The position numbers and the translations under genes were made by a program. 17,296 nucleotides of DNA from positions 1 through 17,296 of the forward strand of contig CALXVW010000122.1 in assembly GCA_944392185.1 (NCBI GenBank), written 5' to 3'. Positions 1-8,774 of the stretch are shown piece by piece (the stretch's first letter is position 1; each line of letters opens with the position of its first letter). The DNA comes from an uncultured Alphaproteobacteria bacterium. GTDB taxonomy: Bacteria > Pseudomonadota > Alphaproteobacteria > RF32 > CAG-239. Below the pieces are notes generated by a model that was not told where the DNA came from, did no database searches, and worked only from the letters and a program-made list of their open reading frames with translations.

Positions 1-2603
1 CAGGTATTGGTCTGGAACGTTAACGGAAAGCCTGAATTTTCTTTCAAAGCATGAGTATGAGCCCCCGAAGATCCATCCGCCTCGTCCAATTCAAAATGAG
101 CCGTAGTCGGATCGGTGGGCGGCATAAAATAAGCTCTGAATTTATCAGCCACATCACCGGCCGTTGGTTTACTTCCGGGGATATAATAAGCTTCAGCCAT
201 TTTCCAGCGAATAGGACTAATGGTTATAACCTTAGAATATCCTGGAGGACATTGAGGTGTTGGCACAAAACCAAGCCACGGCGTTGCAATACAATTAGAA
301 GAAGTGCAATCTGACGGAGCCCCATCGACAGTAACTTGAGAACCAACAGAAACAGTATAATTTTCCCAAGACGTTTTACCTGTTTCTTCTTGATAAGTAT
401 TATCCAAGACATATATACCCTTGTTGATAAAATCCGGTAAAATATCACTCAATCTGGCTCCACCGCGGGTTGTCAGCTTAATATCATGCATCACGGAAGT
501 ATAAGCAGGATTTACCTGATAAGCATCATAAGAATGATCTGCCTTACCCCCATCTCCTTTTACATACAAAGAATAATCGCCGCTTCCTAGCTCCTCTGGA
601 AAAGCCTGATTAGCTAAAACCCTATCCAATTTAATATAACCAGGTACATTTTGCTTTCCGGCATTATAAGAAAGATCAGTTTTACTAGAATGAGCTGCTG
701 CCGGCAACTGAATAATTCCGCCTCGATTAATTCTAATACCGGAAGAACGATTAGCATAATTACTACTATCTTCATTTTCAGGAATTTCAGCATTTTCATC
801 TAACACAATATTATCTTCATCAATTTGAAGATTATCGGTATTAACGGAAAAGGCATTTCCCTGAATCTCGACATCTCCGCTTGTTAAAGAAATCTGAGGT
901 TGCAAAACGCCACCGCCGGTTCCGGCTAAAACAGCCCCATCACTAGCTAACAGAAGATTAGAGCTATAATTGCTCACAGAAGTTCCATCTTCGGCGGTTG
1001 TCGTAGAAATAAGTCCGAGCTGAACATTCCCATTAGACATTTCTAATTTTGTATTTGCGGTTCTGGCCGTAACAGTATCACCGTGTAAGATGGCTCCATT
1101 TTTATCCATACTTAAATAAGTAGGATTATTATCATCTTCATCCACAACTCTGACTTCAACTTGTCCGGTTCCTTGTAACGCGGCATTTCCTGAATCATTT
1201 ACCCATACACTACTTCCGGAAGCTTCCAAAGATGCAGTTCCTGCTTCAAGCAACATTTGAGTAGTTCCGACACCGGCTTGTACGGAAGTATCTGTTGTAT
1301 ATAATCTGGGATCGATACTATCTCCAACCATTAAATTATTACCCGCAATAGTAACATCTGTCGGCGTTGCCACAAAATTATAGCCGCTACCGGTATTACC
1401 GCCACCGAGTTCATTCTCACCATACAAATTATCAGCAATTAATTTTGCATCTATTTTCATATCCCCGATAACATGAGCATTATTTTTTACCAATAAATTA
1501 CCTTCAGAAACCAAAGAGTATTCTGAATTTGCCGCATCATTTTCACCGCTACTTCCGGAAATGATTGCGCCTCCTTTAGCGGTCAACTTTCCGGCATCAA
1601 TTGACACATCGCCCTCTTTAACAGAAACGCCGCCGGAAGTAACATCTACCCCGGCACCAGCAGTCAAAAGTCCTGCAATATTAGCTGTTCCGTTAGATAT
1701 AAGGGAGGCCACGGTTGTCCCTCCGGCAGTAAGACTACCGCTTATTGTGGCAGATTGAGCCGTTAAATCACCGGTAATAGAAGCGCCTCCACCGACATCA
1801 AGATCTCCGGTTGATATAAGTTTTCCATCAATAGTAACGGCCCCAGCCTCGGTTCCATCTCTTCCGGCCTCGGAAGATGCAACAATCTTGCTAACATCCT
1901 CTAAATTTTCACCACCCATATAAAGAGTTGTTTCCATAGTATTGTACATCAAATCACCTTTACTGGTATCTCGATACAACACATGTTTAGCATCAGCGCC
2001 GCCGCCACCGCCACCGGAAGCCGTTACGGCATGGACAGAAGAAGTAGCAAGGCTTCCATCAACCACATCATCGGAAGCAAAGAAATCGCTAACCGGAGCC
2101 CCCCAAGCACCTTGCACGCCTTGGATTTCTTTGGAACGAACCACGCCGCCGTTAGCTCCGACCATTGAGGCAATTTTAGAAGCTCTCAGCATTGGAATTT
2201 CATCAGCAGCTTTAGCCAATACGACACCGGTAATAGCGGAATGTTCTTTTTCCGTTCCGGCATTAATTATTTCATTACGAATAGCGAATTGAAAATCATC
2301 AAACAATTTAGAAGCATCTAAATTAAAATTATAAGGTAAATAAGGCTCAATATCAGCCTTATCGATTTCTGTTTCTCCCTCTGGGCCATCAGCCAAATCA
2401 TTGTAGTTATCACCGATATAATCATCCAAGGCTTTAGAAAGAGTACGCATTTGAGTTGCGGTATTAATATCCTGGAGTTCAGTTGTACGTTCGGCAGCTT
2501 TTTTATACAAAACCGGAGTCACCATAGTAATTAATCCCAGCATAGCTAAGGCTTCCACCATCATGCTACCTTTCTGAGATAAAAATTTCCAACTATTCTT
2601 CAT
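1..2603 (-). CDS. Large PilV/shufflon-type type IV prepilin, C-terminus beyond left edge
   Basis: Open reading frame of 867 codons with no stop before the window edge. The start ATG is at 2603, preceded by AAGGAG. The N-terminus is a short basic leader, then KG|SMMVEALAMLGLI. A prepilin peptidase would cut after Gly12, leaving Glu at mature position +5, followed by a hydrophobic helix (residues 13-33): a classic type IV prepilin signal. A globular part (about 35-190) leads to a six-glycine hinge (197-202). Next is a Gly/Ala/Thr/Ser-rich section (about 255-350) of short alternating units such as SGSLTAGG, looking like a beta-solenoid or tail-fibre stalk. The C-terminal part has CPPGYSKV (785-792) and three nearby cysteines. 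The plan resembles the constant region of R64 PilV, a minor pilin/tip adhesin of thin conjugative-type pili, although this protein is far longer. It lies 21 bp after the PilM-like gene. Prepilin identity is seen; PilV assignment and adhesin role are inferred. No shufflon recombination sites were recognised. Confidence 0.75.
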   Translation of the reverse strand, partial: MKNSWKFLSQKGSMMVEALAMLGLITMVTPVLYKKAAERTTELQDINTATQMRTLSKALDDYIGDNYNDLADGPEGETEIDKADIEPYLPYNFNLDASKLFDDFQFAIRNEIINAGTEKEHSAITGVVLAKAADEIPMLRASKIASMVGANGGVVRSKEIQGVQGAWGAPVSDFFASDDVVDGSLATSSVHAVTASGGGGGGADAKHVLYRDTSKGDLMYNTMETTLYMGGENLEDVSKIVASSEAGRDGTEAGAVTIDGKLISTGDLDVGGGASITGDLTAQSATISGSLTAGGTTVASLISNGTANIAGLLTAGAGVDVTSGGVSVKEGDVSIDAGKLTAKGGAIISGSSGENDAANSEYSLVSEGNLLVKNNAHVIGDMKIDAKLIADNLYGENELGGGNTGSGYNFVATPTDVTIAGNNLMVGDSIDPRLYTTDTSVQAGVGTTQMLLEAGTASLEASGSSVWVNDSGNAALQGTGQVEVRVVDEDDNNPTYLSMDKNGAILHGDTVTARTANTKLEMSNGNVQLGLISTTTAEDGTSVSNYSSNLLLASDGAVLAGTGGGVLQPQISLTSGDVEIQGNAFSVNTDNLQIDEDNIVLDENAEIPENEDSSNYANRSSGIRINRGGIIQLPAAAHSSKTDLSYNAGKQNVPGYIKLDRVLANQAFPEELGSGDYSLYVKGDGGKADHSYDAYQVNPAYTSVMHDIKLTTRGGARLSDILPDFINKGIYVLDNTYQEETGKTSWENYTVSVGSQVTVDGAPSDCTSSNCIATPWLGFVPTPQCPPGYSKVITISPIRWKMAEAYYIPGSKPTAGDVADKFRAYFMPPTDPTTAHFELDEADGSSGAHTHALKENSGFPLTFQTNT

Positions 2604-2624
2604 AAGATATCTCCTTAAATTTTG

Positions 2625-3311
2625 TTAAATGCCGCTCATATAAACCAAGCAAACAAAATTTTCCTCTAAATTACACACACTTTTAAAATCTGTATCCTCA
2701 AGCACCGCTCTTGGAACAAATATTTTTTCAGCTCCGGCTCTTGTAGCCAATTGAACATCTGAAGCGGAAGGATTTTGAGAACTGGTATGGACATCAGAAG
2801 CCAAAGCAGGGATCATATAACCAAAATTTTCTCCTGAACTCACCATATTCCAAAGAGCATTTAAAAAATCTGTATTAGGTCTTTCCATTTCTGAGGACAA
2901 ACTCATCCACCTTGTAGGGATAGGACCATAAGTAACCACCATTTTTCGATTATCGGTGACATCACAAGGATTATCTGCTCCGGAGTATTCATAGGCAACC
3001 GTCATATTCTGATCCATACAAAATATTTTACTTGTATATTGCCCATCCAAATTATAACCATAAGGCATTTCTGCCAACAGATCAGCATCCCCGACAACTC
3101 CGGGAGCATAATCGACATGATCTCTGTTTGTAGAATAAGGATACTTATGATATTTGACATAATTAAGAGCAGCCTCATGTTGAACGACCAAACGCCCCAA
3201 AGCGGCTTCAGCCACTCTGGCCACAGATAATTCGCGCATATCCGGCCTAACAGATAGCGTATAAGATGCCAATATCGCCAAAAATGTGGCTAATATCACC
3301 CAAATATACAT
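2625..3311 (-). CDS. PilM-like membrane-anchored pilus biogenesis protein
   Basis: A 228-residue protein with a short N-terminal membrane segment (about residues 2-18, YIWVILATFLAILASYTL) and the remainder predicted outside the membrane. The layout is an anchor, then a conserved-looking helix (LVVQHEAALNYV), then a segment ending in EMPYGYN. This resembles PilM of the R64/IncI1 pil operon, which is usually shorter (about 145 aa). I chose ATG 3311 because GGAG sits five bases upstream. The longer frame beginning at GTG 3317 overlaps that ribosome binding site and is unlikely. Four cysteines in the C-terminal part would suit periplasmic disulphides. It is the first gene of a minus-strand pair with the large prepilin, so a role in the same pilus is likely. 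The family assignment is tentative. Confidence 0.6.
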   Translation of the reverse strand: MYIWVILATFLAILASYTLSVRPDMRELSVARVAEAALGRLVVQHEAALNYVKYHKYPYSTNRDHVDYAPGVVGDADLLAEMPYGYNLDGQYTSKIFCMDQNMTVAYEYSGADNPCDVTDNRKMVVTYGPIPTRWMSLSSEMERPNTDFLNALWNMVSSGENFGYMIPALASDVHTSSQNPSASDVQLATRAGAEKIFVPRAVLEDTDFKSVCNLEENFVCLVYMSGI

Positions 3312-3542
3312 AAGCACTCCGTTATAATTGCTTCACACATATAAAATTTTACCATACAAAAGGTTTCAAATCTATTAAATCCATACAAAAATTATAAAAA
3401 TTCACAAAAAAGCAACAAATCCCGAGCATAAAAAATAAAAAGGTATTCCAAGCATTGTATAACTAAGAAATTTACGTTTAATTATAAATTTTAATGTTAT
3501 AGAATAAATAAAAACTGGAAGCGATTACACTCCGGAGGATAT
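3312..3542. promoter_or_regulatory. Divergent intergenic region between pilus genes and flagellar operon
   Basis: About 230 bp of very AT-rich DNA separating the minus-strand pil genes from the plus-strand fliL operon. It must hold the start signals for at least one of them. I see no convincing sigma-54 (GG-N10-GC) or sigma-70 box pair for either direction. The only clear elements are the ribosome binding sites: GGAGGAT at 3534-3540 for fliL, and GGAG just inside the other edge for the PilM-like gene. Confidence 0.4.
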
Positions 3543-4073
3543 ATGCTCGACCAGGAAGAAGAAATAGATAATGATGAGGAACTCTCACAAACAAGACCGT
3601 TAAACCGCAAGAAACTTCTGATACTTCTTTTGCCGGTAGTGATTGTGATTGGGCTCTCGGTAGGTTTTTATTATGCCTTTAATCAAGACTATCGTTCAAC
3701 CCCCAATACATATAGTATTGTAAAAAGAAGCGGAGCCCAAGAAGGAGAAGAGGGTATTACAGTTTTTTACGACTTACCGGAATTCACGGCCAACTTACAT
3801 GGAGAAGGTTCTGACAAGCAATTTTTGCACATAAAACTTAACATAGAACTCTCGAGTGTAGAAGATGTAAAAACGATAGAGGCCCTCACGCCGAAGATTA
3901 ATGACGTGATTTTGACTCATATCATAGAGCTAACCCCGAGAGAAATTGAAGGATCTGCAGGTTTATATTGGTTAAAAGAAGAATTATTATATCGTCTAAA
4001 CCTGGCAACCGCCCCAATAAAAATAAACAACCTTAACATTCAATCAGTAAAAGTAGAAACCGCAAGCGACTAA
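3543..4073 (+). CDS. fliL: Flagellar basal body-associated protein FliL
   Basis: A 176-residue single-pass inner-membrane protein of the flagellar motor. In the family, FliL surrounds or supports the MotAB stator and tunes torque. An acidic cytoplasmic N-terminus (LDQEEEIDNDEEL) precedes one membrane helix (about residues 25-45) and a periplasmic domain. The domain has the FliL pattern: a YDLPEFTANL strand, then LHIKLNIELSS, then a helix-rich end with LTPREIEGSAGLYWLKEELL. The length is normal for alphaproteobacteria. ATG 3543 follows a strong GGAGGAT site. It leads the operon with fliM 10 bp downstream, the usual alphaproteobacterial order. Confidence 0.93.
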   Translation: MLDQEEEIDNDEELSQTRPLNRKKLLILLLPVVIVIGLSVGFYYAFNQDYRSTPNTYSIVKRSGAQEGEEGITVFYDLPEFTANLHGEGSDKQFLHIKLNIELSSVEDVKTIEALTPKINDVILTHIIELTPREIEGSAGLYWLKEELLYRLNLATAPIKINNLNIQSVKVETASD

Positions 4074-4083
4074 GAAGGAAAAT

Positions 4084-5142
4084 ATGGTGGCAGAAGAAAA
4101 CAAGACATCAGAAACAAATAAAGATTGGGCAGACAGCATAGAGATAAAAGAGAGTGCTGATATTTCAGTTACACCCGATTCTAAAATACTAAATCAAGAT
4201 GAAATAGACAGCCTTTTAGGCTATGGTAAAGAAGCGGAAGGAGAATATCCGCAACAAGCAACCGGAGTGAGAGCCATTTTGAATTCGAGCATGGTTTCAT
4301 ATGAGCGCCTACCGATGTTGGAAATTGTTTTTGATCGTCTTATTCGTCTGATGGCGACATCGCTAAGAAACTTCACCCAAGACAACGTTGAAGTTTCTTT
4401 AGATAGCATAGAGTCCATGCGTTTTGGAGAATACATCGATTCGCTGACATTACCAACTTTGCTAAATGTTTTCAAGGCCGAAGAATGGGACAATTACGGA
4501 CTTATGTCTTTAGACAGTTCGCTTGTTTATTCGATGGTAGATGTTTTGCTTGGCGGCCGCCGCGGCACAGCAGCAATGAGGATAGAGGGTCGTCCCTATA
4601 CAACAATAGAGCTCAATATAGTAAAAGATATGATTCAGCTGATCTTAAGTGATTTATCGACAGCATTTGACCCGATAACATCAGTATCTTTTGCCTTTGA
4701 CCGGTTAGAGACCAATCCCCGTTTTGCAGCAATTTCAAGAATGTCAAACGCAGTAATTGTGGCCCACTTAAGAATAGATATGGAAGACCGCGGAGGCAAA
4801 ATAGACTTAATGATTCCCTATGCCACATTAGAGCCGGTAAGAGAACTTCTGCTGCAAATGTTCATGGGAGAGCGCTTTGGCCGAGACACCATATGGGAGA
4901 ATCACTTAATGAATCAGCTTTGGGATACCGAAGTTGAGGTAAAAGCGGTATTAAAAGAAAAAGATATTAAATTGGCAGAAATTTCGGCTTGGGAAAAGGG
5001 ATCATTCTTACCATTAGACATTCCCCCAACAGAACAAGTAAATGTTGTTTGCGGAGATGTTCCGTTATTTAAAGGAGCCATGGGAAGAAAAGAAAACCAC
5101 ATAGTGATAAGAGTTGAAGGAAAGGCAGAAAAAGATGGCTAA
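4084..5142 (+). CDS. fliM: Flagellar motor switch protein FliM
   Basis: A 352-residue C-ring protein that binds phosphorylated CheY and controls the direction or speed of rotation. The CheY-binding motif is visible near the N-terminus as LNQDEIDSLL (residues 36-45), after a 35-residue extension. The CheC-like middle domain follows (about 60-250), including SMVDVLLGGRRG. The C-terminal SpoA/FliN-like domain (about 280-348) contains VEVKAVLKEKDIKL and ends in IVIRVEG. Length is slightly above the common 330 aa, explained by the N-terminal extension. ATG 4084 is preceded by AAGGA. The stop overlaps the start of the next gene by eight bases, pointing to translational coupling. Confidence 0.95.
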   Translation: MVAEENKTSETNKDWADSIEIKESADISVTPDSKILNQDEIDSLLGYGKEAEGEYPQQATGVRAILNSSMVSYERLPMLEIVFDRLIRLMATSLRNFTQDNVEVSLDSIESMRFGEYIDSLTLPTLLNVFKAEEWDNYGLMSLDSSLVYSMVDVLLGGRRGTAAMRIEGRPYTTIELNIVKDMIQLILSDLSTAFDPITSVSFAFDRLETNPRFAAISRMSNAVIVAHLRIDMEDRGGKIDLMIPYATLEPVRELLLQMFMGERFGRDTIWENHLMNQLWDTEVEVKAVLKEKDIKLAEISAWEKGSFLPLDIPPTEQVNVVCGDVPLFKGAMGRKENHIVIRVEGKAEKDG

Positions 5143-5566
5143 TTTAGAATTAATAATCAACATTATCATCATAGCCCTTTTAATTCCGACAATTGTTTGT
5201 GCCTATCGTTTGAATAATAATTTAAAAGAGTTACGTCAGAATCAAAAAAGTTTAGCACAACTGGTTAATGCCTTAAATGAAGCCACATTTAAAGCAGAAA
5301 ACAGCATACCTAAATTAAAATCGGTTACGGAACACTCTTCAGAAGGTCTAAAAGAAGTTGTAGACAGCGCCAAAGAATTAAAAGACGACCTATTGTTCAT
5401 AAATGAAAGAGCTGATAACTTAGCGGATCGTTTAGAAAATGTAATCAGCAGCAGTCGCAACATCAAACCGGAAGATCTCAAACCCCAAAAAGAGGATGAA
5501 GAAATAGAAGCAGCCCGTTCGGAAGCAGAATTAGAGTTGTTAAAAGCGCTGCGCTCAATAAAATAA
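5135..5566 (+). CDS. DUF6468-like flagellar-region membrane protein
   Basis: A 143-residue protein with an N-terminal membrane helix (about residues 5-24, IINIIIIALLIPTIVCAYRL). A long, charged, probably coiled-coil region follows (LRQNQKSLAQLVNALNEATFKAENSIPKL onward, split here by a Pro). The pattern of a helix, an asparagine-rich short turn, then LRQNQKSL and NEAT.KAE matches the DUF6468 proteins found between fliM and motE in Rhodospirillales-type genomes. Their function is not established, but the constant position suggests motor assembly. I start it at ATG 5135, which overlaps the fliM stop. A TTG at 5114 would add seven residues but lies deeper inside fliM and lacks a better ribosome binding site. 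Confidence 0.8.
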   Translation: MANLELIINIIIIALLIPTIVCAYRLNNNLKELRQNQKSLAQLVNALNEATFKAENSIPKLKSVTEHSSEGLKEVVDSAKELKDDLLFINERADNLADRLENVISSSRNIKPEDLKPQKEDEEIEAARSEAELELLKALRSIK

Positions 5567-5575
5567 GGAACTCAC

Positions 5576-6226
5576 ATGATAAAAAGCCAAAAAAACAAGA
5601 TACACATTCTTCCTTTATTTATTTTTGTTGCCGTACTAACATTAAGCATCAAAGTTAATAATGTGTTTGATTTATATAATCACCAAATAAAAAACAAGAT
5701 TAGCATAACGACGGCGCAAGCTTTGGCAGAAGAAAAACTTAACCAAGAGACCGCGGCGCTTTCAAAAATATTGCAAGGAGGCTCTCCGGAAACAGCCTCC
5801 CAAGAAGGTTCTCCGGAAAATACCGTATTTACCCAATCAGAGATTATGATTTTACAAGAATTAGCCGAACGTCGAGAGGCATTAGACTTAAGGTCGCAAG
5901 AAATAGACAAGCGAGCTATTCAGCTCAAAGTTACGGAAGAAGAAATAAATAAGAAGCTTAGACAACTAAAAGACTATGAAGACAGATTACAAAAGTTAAT
6001 AACGGCCTATTCAGAACAAGAACAAGAAAACTTAAATGCCATGGTCAAGATGTATACATCCATGAAACCGAAAGATGCGGCACGGATTTTTAACAACTTG
6101 GATATGGCTATAACTGTTGCCTTATTAAAAGGGATGAAGCCCTCAAGTTCATCGGCAATTTTATCACAAATGGATTCGCAAAAAGCACAAGCCGTAACAG
6201 CAGAGTTACTAGGCAATAACATTTAG
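5576..6226 (+). CDS. motE: MotE-like flagellar motility chaperone
   Basis: A 216-residue protein with an N-terminal membrane or signal segment (about residues 9-26), a low-complexity linker rich in Glu, Ser and Pro, and a coiled coil (about 95-150). The C-terminal domain (about 150-214) carries MYTSMKPKDAARIFNNLD and AILSQMDSQKAQAVTAEL. This is the MgtE N-domain-like fold of MotE. In rhizobia MotE is a periplasmic chaperone that stabilises MotC and so supports stator function. ATG 5576 follows TAAGGA with good spacing. The gene is nine bases after the DUF6468 stop, so it belongs to the same operon. The MotE assignment rests on domain order and context; a MotC gene is not in view. Confidence 0.85.
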   Translation: MIKSQKNKIHILPLFIFVAVLTLSIKVNNVFDLYNHQIKNKISITTAQALAEEKLNQETAALSKILQGGSPETASQEGSPENTVFTQSEIMILQELAERREALDLRSQEIDKRAIQLKVTEEEINKKLRQLKDYEDRLQKLITAYSEQEQENLNAMVKMYTSMKPKDAARIFNNLDMAITVALLKGMKPSSSSAILSQMDSQKAQAVTAELLGNNI

Positions 6227-6241
6227 TTTGGAATATCGATT

Positions 6242-8773
6242 TTGGTAAAAAAGAAAAGGCACATAAAAAAATTTTTAATATCATTGCTGTTTTTTCAAAC
6301 GGCAATAATAGATTTTTTACAAGCATCAGACATTCCCTTGGCAGCAAATACCAAGCCAATAGTAGTAGAAAGTATAAAAAACACCAAAGCCACATCTTTT
6401 TTAGCCTCTCCATCACAAGCCCCCAAGAAAAGGATAGCGAGTTTAAGCTTTGCTTGGAACACACCGGTTAACTTAGCAGCCTTTGAACGTAACGGTAAAT
6501 TATGGTTAATATTTGATCATCCGCAACAAATAAACATAGAAGGCCTAAAAAAGACGGCGGGAGAGCTGGCGGAAAACATTGTTCAATTTCCACATCCTTT
6601 AGGAAGCTTAGTTCAAGTAACACCTGGCAAAGGAGTAAAATTCTCCGTTAGAAAAGAAGGATTACTTTGGATTTTAGATTTATATACGGACAATCTTCCC
6701 CAACATCCATTTAAAGAGTTAACCATTTTTACGCAATATGACAGCCTAAAGCAGCCATATTTATACATTCCGACGGAGTATGCCGGAAATGTAATTTCTA
6801 TAATAGATCCGGAAATTGGAGATATCATAAGTGTAGCCCCGTCATCCCAACCACATTTAGGAACCAAATCTTTCTATCACTACCCGGAATTTGATATTTT
6901 AGACACGCTTCAAGGGTTAGCCTTTGTCATAAATGCTCCGGACATAATCTTAGCGCGCAGCAATTCAGGTTTAACCCTACGAGCTCAAGGGCGCAGTTTG
7001 AATATTACGGGAGACTTAGATGCGCTAAAGCGTCAACAAATGCTAAAAGATGAACAATTAACCACCCCGGCATTTAACCTACAAATTCCGCAAAAACAAC
7101 TGGATATGAAATTTGTAGATGCCGTAGATTCGCTAAAGAAGCAAATAATAGAAGCCCCGATGGCACAAAAGAATCAATTACGGATAGAATTAGCCAGATA
7201 TTATGTATATTATGGTTTGGGCACGAATGCATTATACATATTAAATCAAATAAAAAAGGCGGGCTTACCGGAATCACAAACCGACAGTTTTCATGCTCTA
7301 AGCGGCATAGCTAATTTTTTAGCACGTCGCTATGAAGAAGCTGTAAAAGATTTTGGATACGGCAATCTCCCGAAATTAAATGAAGGTATTTTCTGGCGTA
7401 CGCTATCCCAAAGTGCATATGAATTTAATGAAAATAACAATGCAATAATTTTTTCGCTGATTTCACTGATAAGAGACTATCCTCAGGCCATAAAAGATCA
7501 GATAGCATTGGTTGCGGCTCAAAATTCCTTATATACGGGAGATGATTTATCGACTCAAAGTTTCATAGACATTTTACGTTCGGTTCCGGACAGATTAAGG
7601 AACTTAACACCGGAAATAAACTATCTGTCAGCAAAGAAATTAGAACTTCAGGGATATCCACGCAATGCAATAAAAGAATATAGAACTTTAATAAACAGCC
7701 AATCCAGCAAATACTCAGCATTATCTCGTTATGACAATGCAATTTTAAGTCAAAGTATAGGAGTTAGCCCTCTAAAAGAAGTTATAAAAGAACTTGAGAT
7801 GCTAAAATTTGCTTGGGGAGAAAAAGAATTTAAGCTGAAAGTTTTAAATTCTTTATCAGAACTATACCTTAAAGATTTTGACTATTACAATGCACTTAGG
7901 GTTTTAAATGATGCCGGAAACTTTGTTCAAGACACAAAAGAGAAACAAAGAATAGCCAATCGAATGGTCAGAGTATTTGAGGGAATTTTCTTAAGCAACC
8001 AAGCAGACAGCAAACTCTCTCCGGTTAAAGCGTTGGCGCTATATAAGGATTTCCAATGGTTGGCAGATATGAGTTCAAAAAAGAATGCAATTATGCAACG
8101 TCTGGCAGATAGATTGGTAGCCGTAGACCTCCTTGCGCGGGCATCAGATTTATTAAACGAGTTATTAGAAGCACCGGATTTATCAATAGAGAACAAAGCC
8201 CGTATTGGTGCCAGATTAGCGATAATAGACTTATTCCAAGAATCTCCAAATCAGGCCCTAGAGATACTAGACAGAACCCAAGCGGAGGGTCTTTCTTTAG
8301 CAACGACAGGTCCTCGCAGAGTAATTCGCTCAAGAGCACTGGCACAACTTGGTCAAACAGATGCTGCCCTTGCACTATTAGCTAATGATTACAGCAAGAA
8401 TGCACTTATTCATAAATTCCAACTTTATTGGCAAGCCGGTCGCTGGGCAGAAGCCGCAGATACGGTAAAATATTTGATAGAAGAACCCCAAGAAGGGCAT
8501 CCGCTCTCAGTTGAACAAGTAAACTACATTTTAGACTGGGCAACGACCCTAAAAAAAGCAGGTAAAGAAACCGTATTAGTAAGGTTACGCAATAAATTTT
8601 TACCTTATTTTGCCAATACGGAATATCACAGTATTTTTAATATCTTAACCAACCAACTGGAAAAAGATAAGATTGACATTAATCAAATCGATTCTATAGT
8701 CAATGACGTAGAAACATTTACAGATAATGCAAAATTTTATGAAGAATCACTTCAAGACAATAATGTAGAATAA
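6242..8773 (+). CDS. Secreted TPR-repeat protein in the flagellar operon
   Basis: An 843-residue protein starting at a TTG codon. An N-terminal signal peptide (KKKRHIKKF, a hydrophobic stretch, then FLQAS) supports that start; no nearby ATG or GTG exists and the Shine-Dalgarno is weak. Residues about 66-260 are beta-rich (RIASLSFAWNTPVNLAAF, RNGKLWLIFD). They resemble the AMIN-like front end of large alphaproteobacterial TPR proteins. From about 290 onward the protein is helical repeats of TPR type, with segments such as RYEEAVKDFGYGNL, AIKEYRTLINSQ and AGRWAEAADTVKYL. It is probably periplasmic and scaffolding, likely in flagellar function given five upstream motor genes, but no specific role can be read from sequence. 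Only 15 bases separate it from motE, and one base separates its stop from the uvrB start. Confidence 0.8.
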   Translation: MVKKKRHIKKFLISLLFFQTAIIDFLQASDIPLAANTKPIVVESIKNTKATSFLASPSQAPKKRIASLSFAWNTPVNLAAFERNGKLWLIFDHPQQINIEGLKKTAGELAENIVQFPHPLGSLVQVTPGKGVKFSVRKEGLLWILDLYTDNLPQHPFKELTIFTQYDSLKQPYLYIPTEYAGNVISIIDPEIGDIISVAPSSQPHLGTKSFYHYPEFDILDTLQGLAFVINAPDIILARSNSGLTLRAQGRSLNITGDLDALKRQQMLKDEQLTTPAFNLQIPQKQLDMKFVDAVDSLKKQIIEAPMAQKNQLRIELARYYVYYGLGTNALYILNQIKKAGLPESQTDSFHALSGIANFLARRYEEAVKDFGYGNLPKLNEGIFWRTLSQSAYEFNENNNAIIFSLISLIRDYPQAIKDQIALVAAQNSLYTGDDLSTQSFIDILRSVPDRLRNLTPEINYLSAKKLELQGYPRNAIKEYRTLINSQSSKYSALSRYDNAILSQSIGVSPLKEVIKELEMLKFAWGEKEFKLKVLNSLSELYLKDFDYYNALRVLNDAGNFVQDTKEKQRIANRMVRVFEGIFLSNQADSKLSPVKALALYKDFQWLADMSSKKNAIMQRLADRLVAVDLLARASDLLNELLEAPDLSIENKARIGARLAIIDLFQESPNQALEILDRTQAEGLSLATTGPRRVIRSRALAQLGQTDAALALLANDYSKNALIHKFQLYWQAGRWAEAADTVKYLIEEPQEGHPLSVEQVNYILDWATTLKKAGKETVLVRLRNKFLPYFANTEYHSIFNILTNQLEKDKIDINQIDSIVNDVETFTDNAKFYEESLQDNNVE

Positions 8774-8774
8774 G

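Noticed and set aside
1554..1841. Repetitive prepilin section as a tandem DNA repeat or CRISPR-like array
   Set aside because: The periodicity is at the protein level only; there are no identical DNA repeats with spacers.
1561..2292. Plus-strand reading frames of 65-116 codons rich in Ala, Pro and Thr
   Set aside because: They are antisense shadows of the Gly/Ala/Ser-rich prepilin gene and lack ribosome binding sites.
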